Assembly (NCBI GenBank): GCA_028819305.1
Contig: JAPPLY010000029.1
Coordinates: forward strand, 34,309 to 67,437
Length of the DNA: 33,129 nt
Reading direction: 5' to 3'
DNA from: Bdellovibrionales bacterium
GTDB taxonomy: Bacteria > Bdellovibrionota > Bdellovibrionia > Bdellovibrionales > UBA1609
Each line of letters begins with the position of its first letter. Position 1 is the first letter of the stretch. Under the pieces are notes generated by a model. That model was not told where the DNA came from. It did no database searches and worked only from the letters and a program-made list of their open reading frames with translations. Positions 1-8,583 of this stretch are shown here, piece after piece. Both the position numbers and the translations under genes were made by a program.

Positions 1-1
1 C

Positions 2-271
2 TTAAACCCAAAGGGTTTTAATTTTTACAACTCCGAACAAAAACCAACTTTAGAAATAAAAACCCCACAAACAAAATATTCAAATAATCCTATTGTCAAA
101 AACCTCTATGGACAAATAATGAAAACTATATCTATTAATAAAAATCAACACCAGTCTATTTCTGGATGCGTGTTGGACACACTGAGTGAATTTACCGGAC
201 CAGATACAAAAAAAGTACAAGAAACAAAAAAACAAGCTTGGAAAATATTAAAACAAGTTTTCCCTTCCTAA
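2..271 (+). CDS. C-terminal end of an unrecognised protein (5' truncated by window edge)
   Basis: An open frame runs from the left edge to a TAA at 269-271, giving the last 89 residues of a protein that starts outside the window. The visible tail is polar and Asn/Lys/Thr-rich, has one Cys, and ends in a Lys-rich helix-like stretch closing with KILKQVFPS. I see no catalytic motif or membrane segment, and I do not recognise a family. Codon use matches the AT-rich neighbours, so it is probably the genuine end of a gene. No function is proposed. Confidence 0.55.
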   Translation, partial: LNPKGFNFYNSEQKPTLEIKTPQTKYSNNPIVKNLYGQIMKTISINKNQHQSISGCVLDTLSEFTGPDTKKVQETKKQAWKILKQVFPS

Positions 272-387
272 AGAGCTTTTCTTTTTGTATTGACTTTTCA
301 CATAGCAAGGTCCTTCCCAATAAAGGCAAATCTGTTTTCCTGAAAGACATATTTACTAATAAATCAGTCTCCTCGTGGCGATTAGAT

Positions 388-463
388 TCCCGTTTCTACG
401 GGACGAAAAGCCACCAAAGTAGTTTTCCGTTTAGCAAATCTAGATTCCCGCTTTCACGGGACT
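388..463. repeat. Two short family-B palindromic repeats
   Basis: Two copies of TCCCGTTTCTACGGGA / TCCCGCTTTCACGGGA-type palindromes lie at about 388-405 and 446-463. They are related to the longer family-B copies at 17680 and 32365. They sit in a gene-free stretch between the first gene and the nfeD-like gene. Confidence 0.6.
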
Positions 464-487
464 GAAGGCCCTTAGAGGGCCTTCAGT
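461..487. terminator. 12-bp perfect hairpin, possible bidirectional terminator
   Basis: ACTGAAGGCCCT (461-472) pairs perfectly with AGGGCCTTCAGT (476-487) around a 3-base loop. Only a short T run follows, so it may be a repeat hairpin rather than a true intrinsic terminator. A sister hairpin at 32413-32436 has a G-C pair replaced by A-T at the same level of the stem. Confidence 0.45.
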
Positions 488-493
488 TTGACC

Positions 494-563
494 TGTGGCA
501 AAACACATGCCTGTCCTCGCGGAAGCGGGGATCTGAGCCTTTTGACTCCTATTCTCTTATGAA
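494..563 (+). repeat. Interspersed repeat family A, copy 1
   Basis: The copy starts TGTGGCAAAACACATGCCTG, continues through a G+C-rich palindromic core (CCTCGCGGAAGCGGGG) and ends GACTCCTATTCTCTTATGAA. A closely similar copy is at 28032-28098. Partial or inverted copies are near 6003-6130, 16668-16690, 30259-30350 and 32790. The gene-free stretch 272-687 holds this, the family-B palindromes and the hairpin at 461-487. Confidence 0.8.
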
Positions 564-687
564 CACCACTATAACCATAGGGATATTATTTTTTTGTAAC
601 TTTTTGATTCTTTCTCCTGCAACACAAAAACTTTACTAGTTTTTCTACTTTAAAACAGGAACAAAAAATAATATAATATCCTAAATT

Positions 688-2247
688 ATGAAATTATACC
701 TACTCTCCCTTTTACTGACTCTGGCCTTTTCCCCAAATCATTTTATGGCTAATCCATCTGACCCCTCATCATTGGAAAATTTCCAACCCAGGGATTTAAA
801 AAAAAAGCTAATGCAAAAAATCTGGGAAAAAATGCAAGAGGATCAACTTAGTAAAAAAGAAAATAAGAAAGAAAAAAATAAAGAAGAGAAAAAACAAAAT
901 AAAAAAGAATTATCAAAAACCGATAAAGCAAAGAATAAAACTCTCACCCCTCCATCCCATAAAAAAGCCTCTGAACCTTATTCTGTTAAAACCACCCTTA
1001 TAAAATCCTCTTGCACCGTAGAGCTAAAAATAGAGGGTGTTATCGGAGCCGCCACTTTAGACATATTGGATCGCGCTATCTATGAAGTAGAAAAACAAAA
1101 ATGCTCTTCCCTTCTTTTACTCATTAATACCCCAGGCGGACAACTCCTCAGCACGCGAAAAATAGTAGATCGTATTCTCAACACGGATTTCCCTGTCCTA
1201 TGTTTGATATATCCCGCTGGGGCGCATGCCGGAAGTGCAGGAGCTATTATTATGCAAGCCTGTCATGTGAACGGAGGTATCGAAACCACTAATATCGGAG
1301 CTGCCACCCCTATTATGGGGGGTGGTCAAAAAATGTCTGAAGACTTAAGAAAAAAAATGATAAATGATACTACCTCCTGGCTAGATTCCCTAACTCAGTT
1401 AAGAAAAAGAAGTAAAAAATTCGGACGAGAAATCGTGACCGAAGCTAAGGCCCTCAGTGCCAATGAAGCAGCCAAAGAAAAAGCCATTGATTTTGTCGGA
1501 AAAACAAAACTGGAGTTTTTACAATTTGCAGAAGGGAGAACGGTCACTGTCAAAGATGGAAAAAATCATGTTGTTCAAGTAGGAGAAAAGCTCCTACCTG
1601 TTCGATTGGGATTTAGACATCATTTTGTTTCTTTTATTACGGAACCAGAAATTATTTATATTCTCTTTACCGGAAGTCTTTTTCTCTTGTATTATGAAAT
1701 AACTCATCCTGGCCTCGGTGCGCCTGGCATTTTAGGAGTGATGGGATTGGTGCTTGCCTTTATGGGAATGCATAAACTGGATTTTTCCTGGGCTGGCTTG
1801 ATTTTAATTTTGCTCAGCATGGTTCTTTTTTTAGCAGAAGTATTTATATCCGGCTTTGGTATTTTTGGCGCTTCTGCTATAGTGTCTTTTGTCATAGGTA
1901 GTTTTCTGCTTTTTGATCCAGCTAAAACAGGAGGTGTGGATATTCCTATTTCTCTAATTATTTCTGTTACTATTGTGTTTTCTCTGCTCATGGGAATCGT
2001 TACCTGGCTGGCCGTAAGCACTTTAAGAATGAGAAAAAAGACAAACATCAGTGATGATTTCATGGATAAAAATGCCACCCCGGCAGAAGTGATGCATGTC
2101 AATGAAGACGGCCTTTCCGGTTTAGCTTTTATCAAAGGGGAAAACTGGCGTTTTCAATGCAAAATACCTGTAAAAAAAGGAGATAAAGTCAAAATCTTAC
2201 AATATAAAGATCTGATACTAGAAGTAGAGCCTGTAAAAGAACAATAA
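688..2247 (+). CDS. NfeD/STOPP-family membrane-bound serine protease (ClpP-like plus NfeD OB domain)
   Basis: This 519-residue protein matches the long form of NfeD. A signal peptide (about 1-21) is followed by a Lys/Glu-rich, probably disordered linker (about 36-95). A ClpP/SppA-fold domain follows (about 105-290), with the INTPGG strand and a nucleophile segment AGAHAGSAGA placing the catalytic Ser at residue 183; the Lys partner is probably in the RKKM segment near 221. Hydrophobic membrane helices follow, then a C-terminal NfeD OB fold ending in VKILQYKDLILEVEPV. In this family the protease cleaves membrane substrates, including stomatin C-termini. The next gene is an SPFH/stomatin protein, the classical partner. 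The ATG at 688 lacks a clear Shine-Dalgarno, but a TATAAT-like box sits just upstream. The charged linker is longer than usual. Confidence 0.9.
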   Translation: MKLYLLSLLLTLAFSPNHFMANPSDPSSLENFQPRDLKKKLMQKIWEKMQEDQLSKKENKKEKNKEEKKQNKKELSKTDKAKNKTLTPPSHKKASEPYSVKTTLIKSSCTVELKIEGVIGAATLDILDRAIYEVEKQKCSSLLLLINTPGGQLLSTRKIVDRILNTDFPVLCLIYPAGAHAGSAGAIIMQACHVNGGIETTNIGAATPIMGGGQKMSEDLRKKMINDTTSWLDSLTQLRKRSKKFGREIVTEAKALSANEAAKEKAIDFVGKTKLEFLQFAEGRTVTVKDGKNHVVQVGEKLLPVRLGFRHHFVSFITEPEIIYILFTGSLFLLYYEITHPGLGAPGILGVMGLVLAFMGMHKLDFSWAGLILILLSMVLFLAEVFISGFGIFGASAIVSFVIGSFLLFDPAKTGGVDIPISLIISVTIVFSLLMGIVTWLAVSTLRMRKKTNISDDFMDKNATPAEVMHVNEDGLSGLAFIKGENWRFQCKIPVKKGDKVKILQYKDLILEVEPVKEQ

Positions 2248-2569
2248 AAGCCATATCTCCTAACTCCCCTCTTGTTCTGTAAATCCCCTGTTTCCATACC
2301 TAGTCAGATAAAATATGTATTTCATCTTCATCGTATTTGAAATTTCAAATTCTAATAGGATTCCCATCCTATTTTTAAAAGGGATAACTTTCGCGAGATT
2401 TCTAATATTCTACTTTTTCTCCTGAATAGTATATATTTCAAAATTAAAACCTTGACTCTTATTTTATATAAATAGTAGAAATGACCTAATATCCTTAAAA
2501 TATATCTCCTATATCAAAAACTTGAGGGATATTAAAATTCAACTTTTTTTAAAAGGAGCATCTACTCTC
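2248..2569. other. Gene-free spacer between nfeD-like and SPFH genes
   Basis: This AT-rich spacer of about 320 bases has no convincing reading frame or hairpin. A TTGACT lies near 2453, but the bases after it do not give a well-spaced -10 box. The length suggests the SPFH gene may have its own promoter rather than depending only on read-through. Confidence 0.4.
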
Positions 2570-3322
2570 ATGTTCAGTTTTGGTACTATTATAGCCATTT
2601 TAGTTTTTCTGCTCTTCTCCTGTTTTAAAATTTTACCGGAATGGCAAAGGGGTTTGGTCCTGCGATTCGGACGATTTGTGGGTGTCCGCGGACCCGGGCT
2701 GATTATTATCATCCCCGGTGTGGAAAGAATGATCCGGGTGGATACCCGTACTATCACTATGGATATTCCTCCCCAAGATGTAATCACTTTGGATAATGTG
2801 AGCTTAAAGGTCAACGCCGTACTTTATTTCCGTATCACTGACCCGGAAAAGGCTATTACAAAAGTGGAAGATTACCATTTCGCTACAGCTCAATCGGCAC
2901 AAACCACTTTGCGCTCCACTTTAGGACAATATCAAATGGATGATCTGCTTTCACAAAGAGATAAAATCAACCATACGCTACAAGATATATTAGATCGTGA
3001 TACAGAACCTTGGGGTATTAAAATTTCAAAAGTGGAAGTTAAACACATTGACCTCCCTAAAGAAATGCAAAGAGCTATGGCCCGTCAGGCGGAAGCGGAA
3101 AGAGAGCGTCGAGCTAAAGTTATTAGTGCTGAAGGGGAATTTCAAAGAGCGGAAAAACTAACGGAAGCTTCAAAAATCATTTCTTCCAGTCCTGCTGCTA
3201 TTCAATTGGCTTACCTTCAAGCTTTAAACGAGATTTCCAGTGAAGGGGCCAGAACTATTGTTTTCCCCATTCCTATGAATCTCCTGGACGCCTTTAAAAC
3301 AAGCCAAAAAACCGAAAATTAA
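2570..3322 (+). CDS. SPFH/band-7 protein, slipin (stomatin-like) type
   Basis: An N-terminal membrane anchor (about 3-22) is followed by the SPFH core. Diagnostic slipin stretches are [27 protein letters not shown], the [20 protein letters not shown] strand pair and the [10 protein letters not shown] segment. An Ala/Glu/Arg-rich coiled coil ([14 protein letters not shown]) and a short tail follow. Slipins oligomerise on the inner membrane and work with NfeD proteases. I chose the ATG at 2570 over an upstream TTG at 2522 because AAGGAG lies 11 bases before it and the membrane anchor then starts at residue 3. Product length is 250 residues, normal for the family. It is the expected partner of the upstream protease. 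Confidence 0.9.
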   Translation: MFSFGTIIAILVFLLFSCFKILPEWQRGLVLRFGRFVGVRGPGLIIIIPGVERMIRVDTRTITMDIPPQDVITLDNVSLKVNAVLYFRITDPEKAITKVEDYHFATAQSAQTTLRSTLGQYQMDDLLSQRDKINHTLQDILDRDTEPWGIKISKVEVKHIDLPKEMQRAMARQAEAERERRAKVISAEGEFQRAEKLTEASKIISSSPAAIQLAYLQALNEISSEGARTIVFPIPMNLLDAFKTSQKTEN

Positions 3323-3349
3323 AAATTTACAGAACTGGATATTGCTCTT

Positions 3350-3434
3350 AATCTGATCCCTGTCCTATCCCACTCTAGCAAAAAAACCTCAAAAGACTGC
3401 CAAAATCCAGCCCCATGCAAGTGGGGGTCAGATT
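3350..3434. repeat. Inverted repeat with AATCTGA(T)CCC arms
   Basis: AATCTGATCCC (3350-3360) and GGGTCAGATT (3425-3434) form an almost perfect inverted pair about 64 bases apart, in the spacer before the first lipoprotein gene. It may be a repeat or a long-loop hairpin; no function is evident. Confidence 0.4.
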
Positions 3435-3585
3435 CTTTGAATGAAAAACAGACCTAAGTCATTAAATATTAAAAATACAAGTCATTTTTTCCGATTCTTT
3501 ATAAAATAAAGAAGAGTATCATTTTTTTCCTAATCTGGTGGGTAAAAAAGGTATCCTATCAGAAAATAAGAAAAGGTAAAAAATT

Positions 3586-4635
3586 ATGAAAAAGCTTATT
3601 GTTTTAACTGTATTTGGTCTTATATCAATAGCTTTTCTTTTATTGATAAATTGTGCTCAGCAAGAATCAGGTTCATCTCCTAATGGGAATGGGGACGGTT
3701 ACGGGTTTGACCCCTCTAACCCCTCCTCTAGTTACGGATATGATCCCACAGTAAGAGGTGTATCCCATTTTTCTTCCACACCCAGACCCAGACAAAGCGG
3801 AAGCACTCCCGATTGTCCTCTATGTAAAAGCCCTCAAGTTTTAGATCTGGAGAAAGAGCATGGAACCAGTGCCCCTATTACTATTACCAATAGAGCGGCA
3901 CTTGAAGATTTTCGCTTAGGTGTGCCCATTAATAGTATGGACGACATTGAGGACCTCAGAGTATATGTTAAGTTGAGTAAAACCGGTAAGAACTATTATG
4001 GTGGAATAGTCACTATTCTTTATTGGGATTATGACAGAGATCCCAGCGGGACCAGACCTCGAGGAGCACGCTTGTCTTCAGGTGGTGGAAATGATGCCAG
4101 ATACAATGTATGGTTTAGAAAAAGTGGAAGAAAATACTACCACGGGTTTTTTCAGGAAAATGCCGGTTCTGTTGTTCTTGTTATTGACAAGGAAACACCT
4201 GTGGTAACAGACCCCGATAATACCACAACTAATACACTGTATAGCGGTTCTATATGGAATATGCAGTTTCGCATGACCTTCTCTAATAAAAATTCCTGTA
4301 ATAGCGATAAAATATATGTCGAGCACTATATTAATGCCCAAAGTAATTTTTGCTCAGGTAAAGGTAATGCCCCTCCTCCCCCTTTTAACCCTCTAACAGA
4401 TTGTCATGGAGATGACACTTTTGAACCTCTTTCAGCACGAAATAAAAAATGTTGGGAATTTGACACAGGCCCTTTTGACTGCCGTACTTGGAGATCAGGA
4501 AAAGGAGTAGCTACCTTCACAGCCGTAAATCCCAATGGTAGCTGCTATACAAAACTGGGCACTTTTCAGGGATTAGATCTTTTAAAAGCTTTTAATGTCA
4601 GTAAAATAAGTGATATTCGTGTACATACCCCATAG
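3586..4635 (+). CDS. Predicted lipoprotein, function unknown
   Basis: The product has 349 residues. It starts MKKLIVLTVF, has a hydrophobic core and a lipobox LLINC with the lipidated Cys at position 23. A Gly/Ser/Pro-rich spacer (about 28-75) follows, then a CPLC pair (CxxC) near residue 79. The rest is a beta-rich globular region with several more Cys toward the C-terminus, where disulfides would be plausible in the periplasm or on the surface. The start is supported by AAAAGG about 10 bases upstream. A second lipoprotein gene starts 20 bases after the stop and xerC overlaps that one, so the three are probably co-transcribed. No known domain is recognised. Confidence 0.7.
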   Translation: MKKLIVLTVFGLISIAFLLLINCAQQESGSSPNGNGDGYGFDPSNPSSSYGYDPTVRGVSHFSSTPRPRQSGSTPDCPLCKSPQVLDLEKEHGTSAPITITNRAALEDFRLGVPINSMDDIEDLRVYVKLSKTGKNYYGGIVTILYWDYDRDPSGTRPRGARLSSGGGNDARYNVWFRKSGRKYYHGFFQENAGSVVLVIDKETPVVTDPDNTTTNTLYSGSIWNMQFRMTFSNKNSCNSDKIYVEHYINAQSNFCSGKGNAPPPPFNPLTDCHGDDTFEPLSARNKKCWEFDTGPFDCRTWRSGKGVATFTAVNPNGSCYTKLGTFQGLDLLKAFNVSKISDIRVHTP

Positions 4636-4655
4636 GAATAAAAAGGAGTGTTATT

Positions 4656-5144
4656 ATGAAATGGAAAACTGTAAACTTCACAAAAATAATTATTTTTATT
4701 ATATCTACCGGTTTGTTATCCGGTTGCGGAGATGGCTCTTCAGGAGGCCAGGTAGCTACAGATCCGACTCGTTATACTCCTCGTAAAGAAATAGTGAATC
4801 TGAGAGAAAGCTGGACAAGCGGAAGTGTGTCTTCTATTGATTTTCAAGTGTCGCTTCCGGCTGGTACAACACAAAGTCTCCTAGACTACAATGGACAAGT
4901 CTCCATTAAAGGCACAATAAAAATGAACAAAACTATGATTTCCTGTTTAAATGTTCATTCCTTTAGCTGTGAAGCTCAATTATCCAGTAGAAGTATCACA
5001 ACTAACAGCTGTGCTCTTTCTCATGGTATCAACATTTTAAGAATTGATCTGGGTTCTGCACCAAAACTCAAAACCACCTACTTTGTGGTCGGTGTTGAAA
5101 CCTCTAAAATCCCTTTTAACTGCCTTCTCCCACAACAGCAGTGA
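4656..5144 (+). CDS. Small predicted lipoprotein, function unknown
   Basis: The 162-residue product has a signal peptide ending in lipobox LLSGC, with the lipidated Cys at 24, followed by a Gly/Ser-rich linker. The remainder looks beta-rich, with a few Cys (CLNVHSFSC, NSC, FNC) that could pair. A strong AAAAGGAG lies about 8 bases before the ATG. The stop codon overlaps the GTG start of the next gene (GTGA), indicating translational coupling to the recombinase. It shares no obvious sequence with the preceding lipoprotein beyond the signal. Confidence 0.65.
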   Translation: MKWKTVNFTKIIIFIISTGLLSGCGDGSSGGQVATDPTRYTPRKEIVNLRESWTSGSVSSIDFQVSLPAGTTQSLLDYNGQVSIKGTIKMNKTMISCLNVHSFSCEAQLSSRSITTNSCALSHGINILRIDLGSAPKLKTTYFVVGVETSKIPFNCLLPQQQ

Positions 5145-6013
5145 AAAACTATTTGAATCAATTTTTAGAAGAACTGGAAATACATCATTCCCCCCATACC
5201 CTATCCGCGTATAAAAGAGATCTAGCCCTTTATAATTGTTTTCTAAAAAACAATAAAGATATGGCCCTTCTATATGAGTATATTGATAAAAAAGGCTTAA
5301 GCGCCCGTTCCAAAGCCAGAGTTATTAGCAGTGTTCGCTCTTACTTTCGTTTTTTAGAATCCAAAGGAAAAAAAACACAACTTAAAAAACTAAGCCCTGT
5401 TCCCGTACAATCCACACTACCTAAATTGATTTCTCCGAAAGAGTTCCAAAAGATATATAAAGCCGGATATGAAGAAAATAGACATAAAAGGGCCAGAAAT
5501 CACATTACTTTGCTCCTATTATTTGGCTTAGGCTGCCGGATTAGTGAAATCATTCAAATTAATTTACAAGATATAAATGAATCAGATTCCTCTCTTGTGG
5601 TTACAGGTAAAAGAAACAAACAAAGAATGCTCCCTCTTACACAGGATTTATTCACACAAATCAGAACCTACATTGAACAGGATCGTCCAGCCTTACTAAA
5701 ATCCCATAAAACAAATTCTACTTTAATCAATAACCGAGGGAAGCGTCCTTCCCGCGTGGATGTGTGGAGATGGTTGTCCTTGTGGTCTAAAAAAGCAGGC
5801 TTCACGGAAGTAAAAAGCCCTCATCAATTCCGTCACGGCTTTGCCACGGGTTTGTTGGAAAATGGAGTGGATCTCAGAAGCATTCAATTTCTGTTAGGGC
5901 ATTCCAGTATTCAAACCACGCAGATTTACACCTCTGTCAAACAGGATCATTTGAAACAAACTATTCAAAAACACCACCCTCTTTCTGCGATGACTCCTCT
6001 CAAGAGAGAATAG
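5141..6013 (+). CDS. xerC: Tyrosine recombinase, XerC/XerD type
   Basis: The 290-residue product has the size and layout of Xer recombinases: an N-terminal SAM-like DNA-binding domain (about 1-85) and a C-terminal catalytic domain. Catalytic residues are visible: Arg133 (GCRISE), a Lys in GKRNKQR near 158, His228 and Arg231 (HQFRH), His254 (GHSS) and nucleophile Tyr263 (QIYTSV). Xer enzymes resolve chromosome dimers at dif sites; XerC versus XerD cannot be decided by eye. It starts at a GTG overlapping the lipoprotein stop. The last residues (KRE) and the TAG stop fall in a family-A repeat, so the present end may be repeat-derived. An integrase role for a mobile element is less likely given the compact Xer length. 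Confidence 0.85.
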   Translation: MKNYLNQFLEELEIHHSPHTLSAYKRDLALYNCFLKNNKDMALLYEYIDKKGLSARSKARVISSVRSYFRFLESKGKKTQLKKLSPVPVQSTLPKLISPKEFQKIYKAGYEENRHKRARNHITLLLLFGLGCRISEIIQINLQDINESDSSLVVTGKRNKQRMLPLTQDLFTQIRTYIEQDRPALLKSHKTNSTLINNRGKRPSRVDVWRWLSLWSKKAGFTEVKSPHQFRHGFATGLLENGVDLRSIQFLLGHSSIQTTQIYTSVKQDHLKQTIQKHHPLSAMTPLKRE

Positions 6014-6130
6014 AGAGTCAAACGGTTCGGACACGCGTTTTGCCACAGACTGTAAATTGACTTTTCTAAATAGATATGTAAAAAACACGGGTATAGTGCT
6101 CTTCATAAGGAACAGGAGTCAAAAAGCTCA
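6003..6130 (-). repeat. Degenerate interspersed repeat family A, inverted copies
   Basis: Read on the minus strand, 6047 to 6003 gives TGTGGCAAAACGCGTGTCCG and then GACTCTCTATTCTCTC, the two ends of family A without the G+C-rich core. A second partial copy (CTTCATAAGGAACAGGAGTC) follows near 6102-6122. The repeat overlaps the last codons and stop of xerC. Confidence 0.6.
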
Positions 6131-6205
6131 AACTTCAAATTTAACAGAGTGGCTAAAAAGTAATACCCACCAAGTACAAAGCAAAAATAAAAAAGGATCA
6201 AAACA

Positions 6206-7042
6206 ATGAAAGAATATAGAGAGTTAATATCATTTGCCCTTCTGGGTTTCGTATTCCTTATAGGATTTATCTCTCTCAGGATTGTTCCTGTGGGGCATCT
6301 GGGTGTTATAAAAAACTGGGGAAAAGTCACTCATGACAATGTGTTGGCAGAGGGATGGCATTTTGTTATTCCTGTTAAGACTACTGTGGAGTACATTAAT
6401 ATAAAACTACTTAAATTTCAGGATAAAGCTACTGCCAGTTCAAAGGATTTACAGGATGTATCCACGGAAGTTTCCATACAATATTCTATGAATGAGGTAT
6501 CTGATCTGTATCAAAAAGTGGGAACAAAGGAAGTTGTCAGCAATATTGTACTCATGCCGGCGGTCCAGGAAAGTGTGAAAGCGGTTACGGCTAAATACAC
6601 AGCGGAAGAATTGATTAAAAAAAGACCGGAGGTAAAGACGGAAATAAATAAAGCCATTCAAGAGTTTTTAAATGAAACTCTAAATAAAAAAGGACTGAGT
6701 GAAAAATCTCTCATCATGGCCAATGTGGCTATCACCGCTTTTGATTTCTCGGAAGAATTTAACAGATCTATTGAAATGAAAGTGCGGGCAGAACAACAAG
6801 CTCTTCAGGCTAAAAACGAAAAGTTAAAAAAAATCACCGATGCGGAAGCTATAGCTGAAAAAATCAAGATCGAAAGTATAGCCACAGCCAATGCTATAAA
6901 AAGAGAAGCTAAAGCCTTAAGAGAAAACCCTCTCCTTATAGAATATAAACGTATGGAAAAATGGGATGGAAAACTACCCGAAGTCACAGGGGGAGCTATT
7001 CCTATGTTTGATGTAAAGAAATATAAAGAAAACACTCGCTAA
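6206..7042 (+). CDS. SPFH/prohibitin-family membrane protein
   Basis: A 278-residue prohibitin-type protein. The N-terminal membrane helix (about 9-27) is followed by VPVGHLGVIKNWGKV and LAEGWHFVIP, typical of the SPFH entry. It continues through strands such as DLQDVSTEVSIQYSM and the prohibitin-like VKAVTAKYTAEELI. An Ala/Glu/Lys-rich coiled coil (about 190-240) and a PLLIEYKRMEKWDGKLPEV tail close it. Such proteins form ring assemblies on the membrane and scaffold FtsH-type or other proteases. It differs from the slipin at 2570 and has no NfeD neighbour. AAAGGA before the ATG supports the start. Confidence 0.88.
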   Translation: MKEYRELISFALLGFVFLIGFISLRIVPVGHLGVIKNWGKVTHDNVLAEGWHFVIPVKTTVEYINIKLLKFQDKATASSKDLQDVSTEVSIQYSMNEVSDLYQKVGTKEVVSNIVLMPAVQESVKAVTAKYTAEELIKKRPEVKTEINKAIQEFLNETLNKKGLSEKSLIMANVAITAFDFSEEFNRSIEMKVRAEQQALQAKNEKLKKITDAEAIAEKIKIESIATANAIKREAKALRENPLLIEYKRMEKWDGKLPEVTGGAIPMFDVKKYKENTR

Positions 7043-7117
7043 TATCTCTTCTTAAAACTCAGAATATCCACCTTCTTTAAAGCACTAAACTTTTCTGAAA
7101 GTATTATGTCTAAAAAG

Positions 7118-7142
7118 GAATGATGTTTTAGATACAGCTGAC
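7118..7142 (+). repeat. 25-bp direct repeat, left copy
   Basis: A 25-base sequence beginning GAATGATGTTTTAGATACAG is repeated without mismatch at 8488-8512; weaker similarity extends the match on both sides (from about 7085 and 8455). The pair brackets the DUF4143-type ATPase gene. Confidence 0.85.
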
Positions 7143-7244
7143 CTTCTGGATTCCCTCTTCTGCGCGGAAACGACGGCAAAGATTATATAGGTCAGGGCAC
7201 AAACACAATAATATAAGACTACCCCTTTTTATTAACCGGCTGGG

Positions 7245-8444
7245 TCAATCCATAGATTGTAACCAAGAAGAAGCTCTACGAATTTCATGTCCTGCAGAAG
7301 TCGTTTTTTCACGAACCAATTCTTTGACTAACTGTATTTTTTTAATAGAAGCAGGCAAATCTTTGGCAAATAAATCAAAATGAGAACTTAATTTGTCCTC
7401 TTTCCATTTTGTCTCTATCATCTGAAATGGCACACTATTTTTTGTTAATAGAAAGTCTATTTCTTTTTTATCCTTATTTCTCAAGTAATATAGCCCCCTT
7501 GTTTCTCCATAACCATCTTCTTTAAGGTGGTTTTGCTTTAATAAAGCACAAGCAACCAGATTTTCAAATCGAGCCCCTTTATCCTGTATTTGTGCTATGT
7601 CATAGAAATAATATTTAGGCTGTTTGCGAATAGATTTATTGATGTTCTTATAATAAGGCGAAACTTTAAAAATAAAATAAAAACCTTCAAGTAAGTCCAA
7701 CATTTTTTTCACTGTTTTTCCATCACATTGCAAGGTTTTGGAAAAGTTTTCATATTGCACTGTTTGCCCTACACGGGATTTTAACAATTCTAGTAAAGTC
7801 TCTAGCTGGGAAATTCTATGATACTTATCCAATTCCAGCATATCTTCTTTCAAGATAGCTTCCGAATGTGTTTTCTTCCATCTATTGTAAAACTGTTTTG
7901 TTCCTTTAAAGTAAGGCTCCGGAAATCCTCCTACTTCCAACAAGTGATTGAGAATTTGCTCCGGTTTTACTTTTTTATTTATCTGGTTAATTTCCTTTAA
8001 ATCCAAAGGATGTAAACGAAAAGGAAAAAAACATCCAGCTAGAGAATCCCCTGACCTTCTATAAGTTTCCAGACGAGCACTCCCCGTAACGATAATACCT
8101 GGATTTAGCCCTGTCTTTTCATACAAAGCTTTCAACCATCTTTTCCAGTTCTTTTTAATATGTAACTCATCAAAAACCAGATATTTACAATTTCGATTCC
8201 ACTCTTTCCTTTCCAAAACAAGGCGATCTACTGGATCAAAATAATTAAAGTATCCATAATCAATGGATGAGGGATATAAGTGCTTTGACAACATTGTCTT
8301 TCCAGATTGCCTGGGACCTGTCAAAATAAGAATTTTTTCTTTGATATCTCTTTTTAAGTATTTTTCAAGATAACGATTCTTATATACTTTCATAAAGTCA
8401 GAATACCTTATCCACTCTTTTATGTATAGACTTTTTCGTATCAT
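7245..8444 (-). CDS. AAA-type ATPase with DUF4143 C-terminal domain
   Basis: The 399-residue product carries Walker A GPRQSGKT (residues 43-50), Walker B YLVFDELH (Asp92, Glu93) and a sensor-like GIIVTGSAR. The second half has the DUF4143 pattern, with a PD-(D/E)XK-like region at KKEIDFLL near the end. Members of this family are widespread, often sporadic between strains and of uncertain function, with links to toxin-antitoxin-like behaviour proposed. An internal Met (residue 18) could be the real start, since the family often begins close to RYLEKYL. The gene lies between two perfect 25-bp direct repeats, opposite to the upstream genes and separate from mutL, suggesting it arrived as a unit. 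Confidence 0.85.
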   Translation of the reverse strand: MIRKSLYIKEWIRYSDFMKVYKNRYLEKYLKRDIKEKILILTGPRQSGKTMLSKHLYPSSIDYGYFNYFDPVDRLVLERKEWNRNCKYLVFDELHIKKNWKRWLKALYEKTGLNPGIIVTGSARLETYRRSGDSLAGCFFPFRLHPLDLKEINQINKKVKPEQILNHLLEVGGFPEPYFKGTKQFYNRWKKTHSEAILKEDMLELDKYHRISQLETLLELLKSRVGQTVQYENFSKTLQCDGKTVKKMLDLLEGFYFIFKVSPYYKNINKSIRKQPKYYFYDIAQIQDKGARFENLVACALLKQNHLKEDGYGETRGLYYLRNKDKKEIDFLLTKNSVPFQMIETKWKEDKLSSHFDLFAKDLPASIKKIQLVKELVREKTTSAGHEIRRASSWLQSMD

Positions 8445-8487
8445 ATTCCTGAAAAGTACAAACTTTTTCGGAATCTATTCCTGAAAA

Positions 8488-8512
8488 GAATGATGTTTTA
8501 GATACAGCTGAC
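8488..8512 (+). repeat. 25-bp direct repeat, right copy
   Basis: Identical to 7118-7142 and followed by CTCTCTGGA versus CTTCTGGA in the left copy. ATTCCTGAAAAG also occurs twice here (about 8444 and 8477). The spacer between the ATPase gene and the small ORF after mutL is otherwise empty. Confidence 0.85.
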
Positions 8513-8583
8513 TCTCTGGAGGCTAAAATCATTAAAATATTTTTGTCTTTATCTAGGCAACGATGAAATAAAGATATGTTTTT

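Noticed and set aside
238-465. Open frame over the left-hand repeats
   Set aside because: It is covered by palindromic repeats and overlaps the end of the first gene; translation has no protein character.
1704-2135. 143-residue antisense frame in the nfeD-like gene
   Set aside because: It is a shadow of the NfeD membrane and OB region on the other strand.
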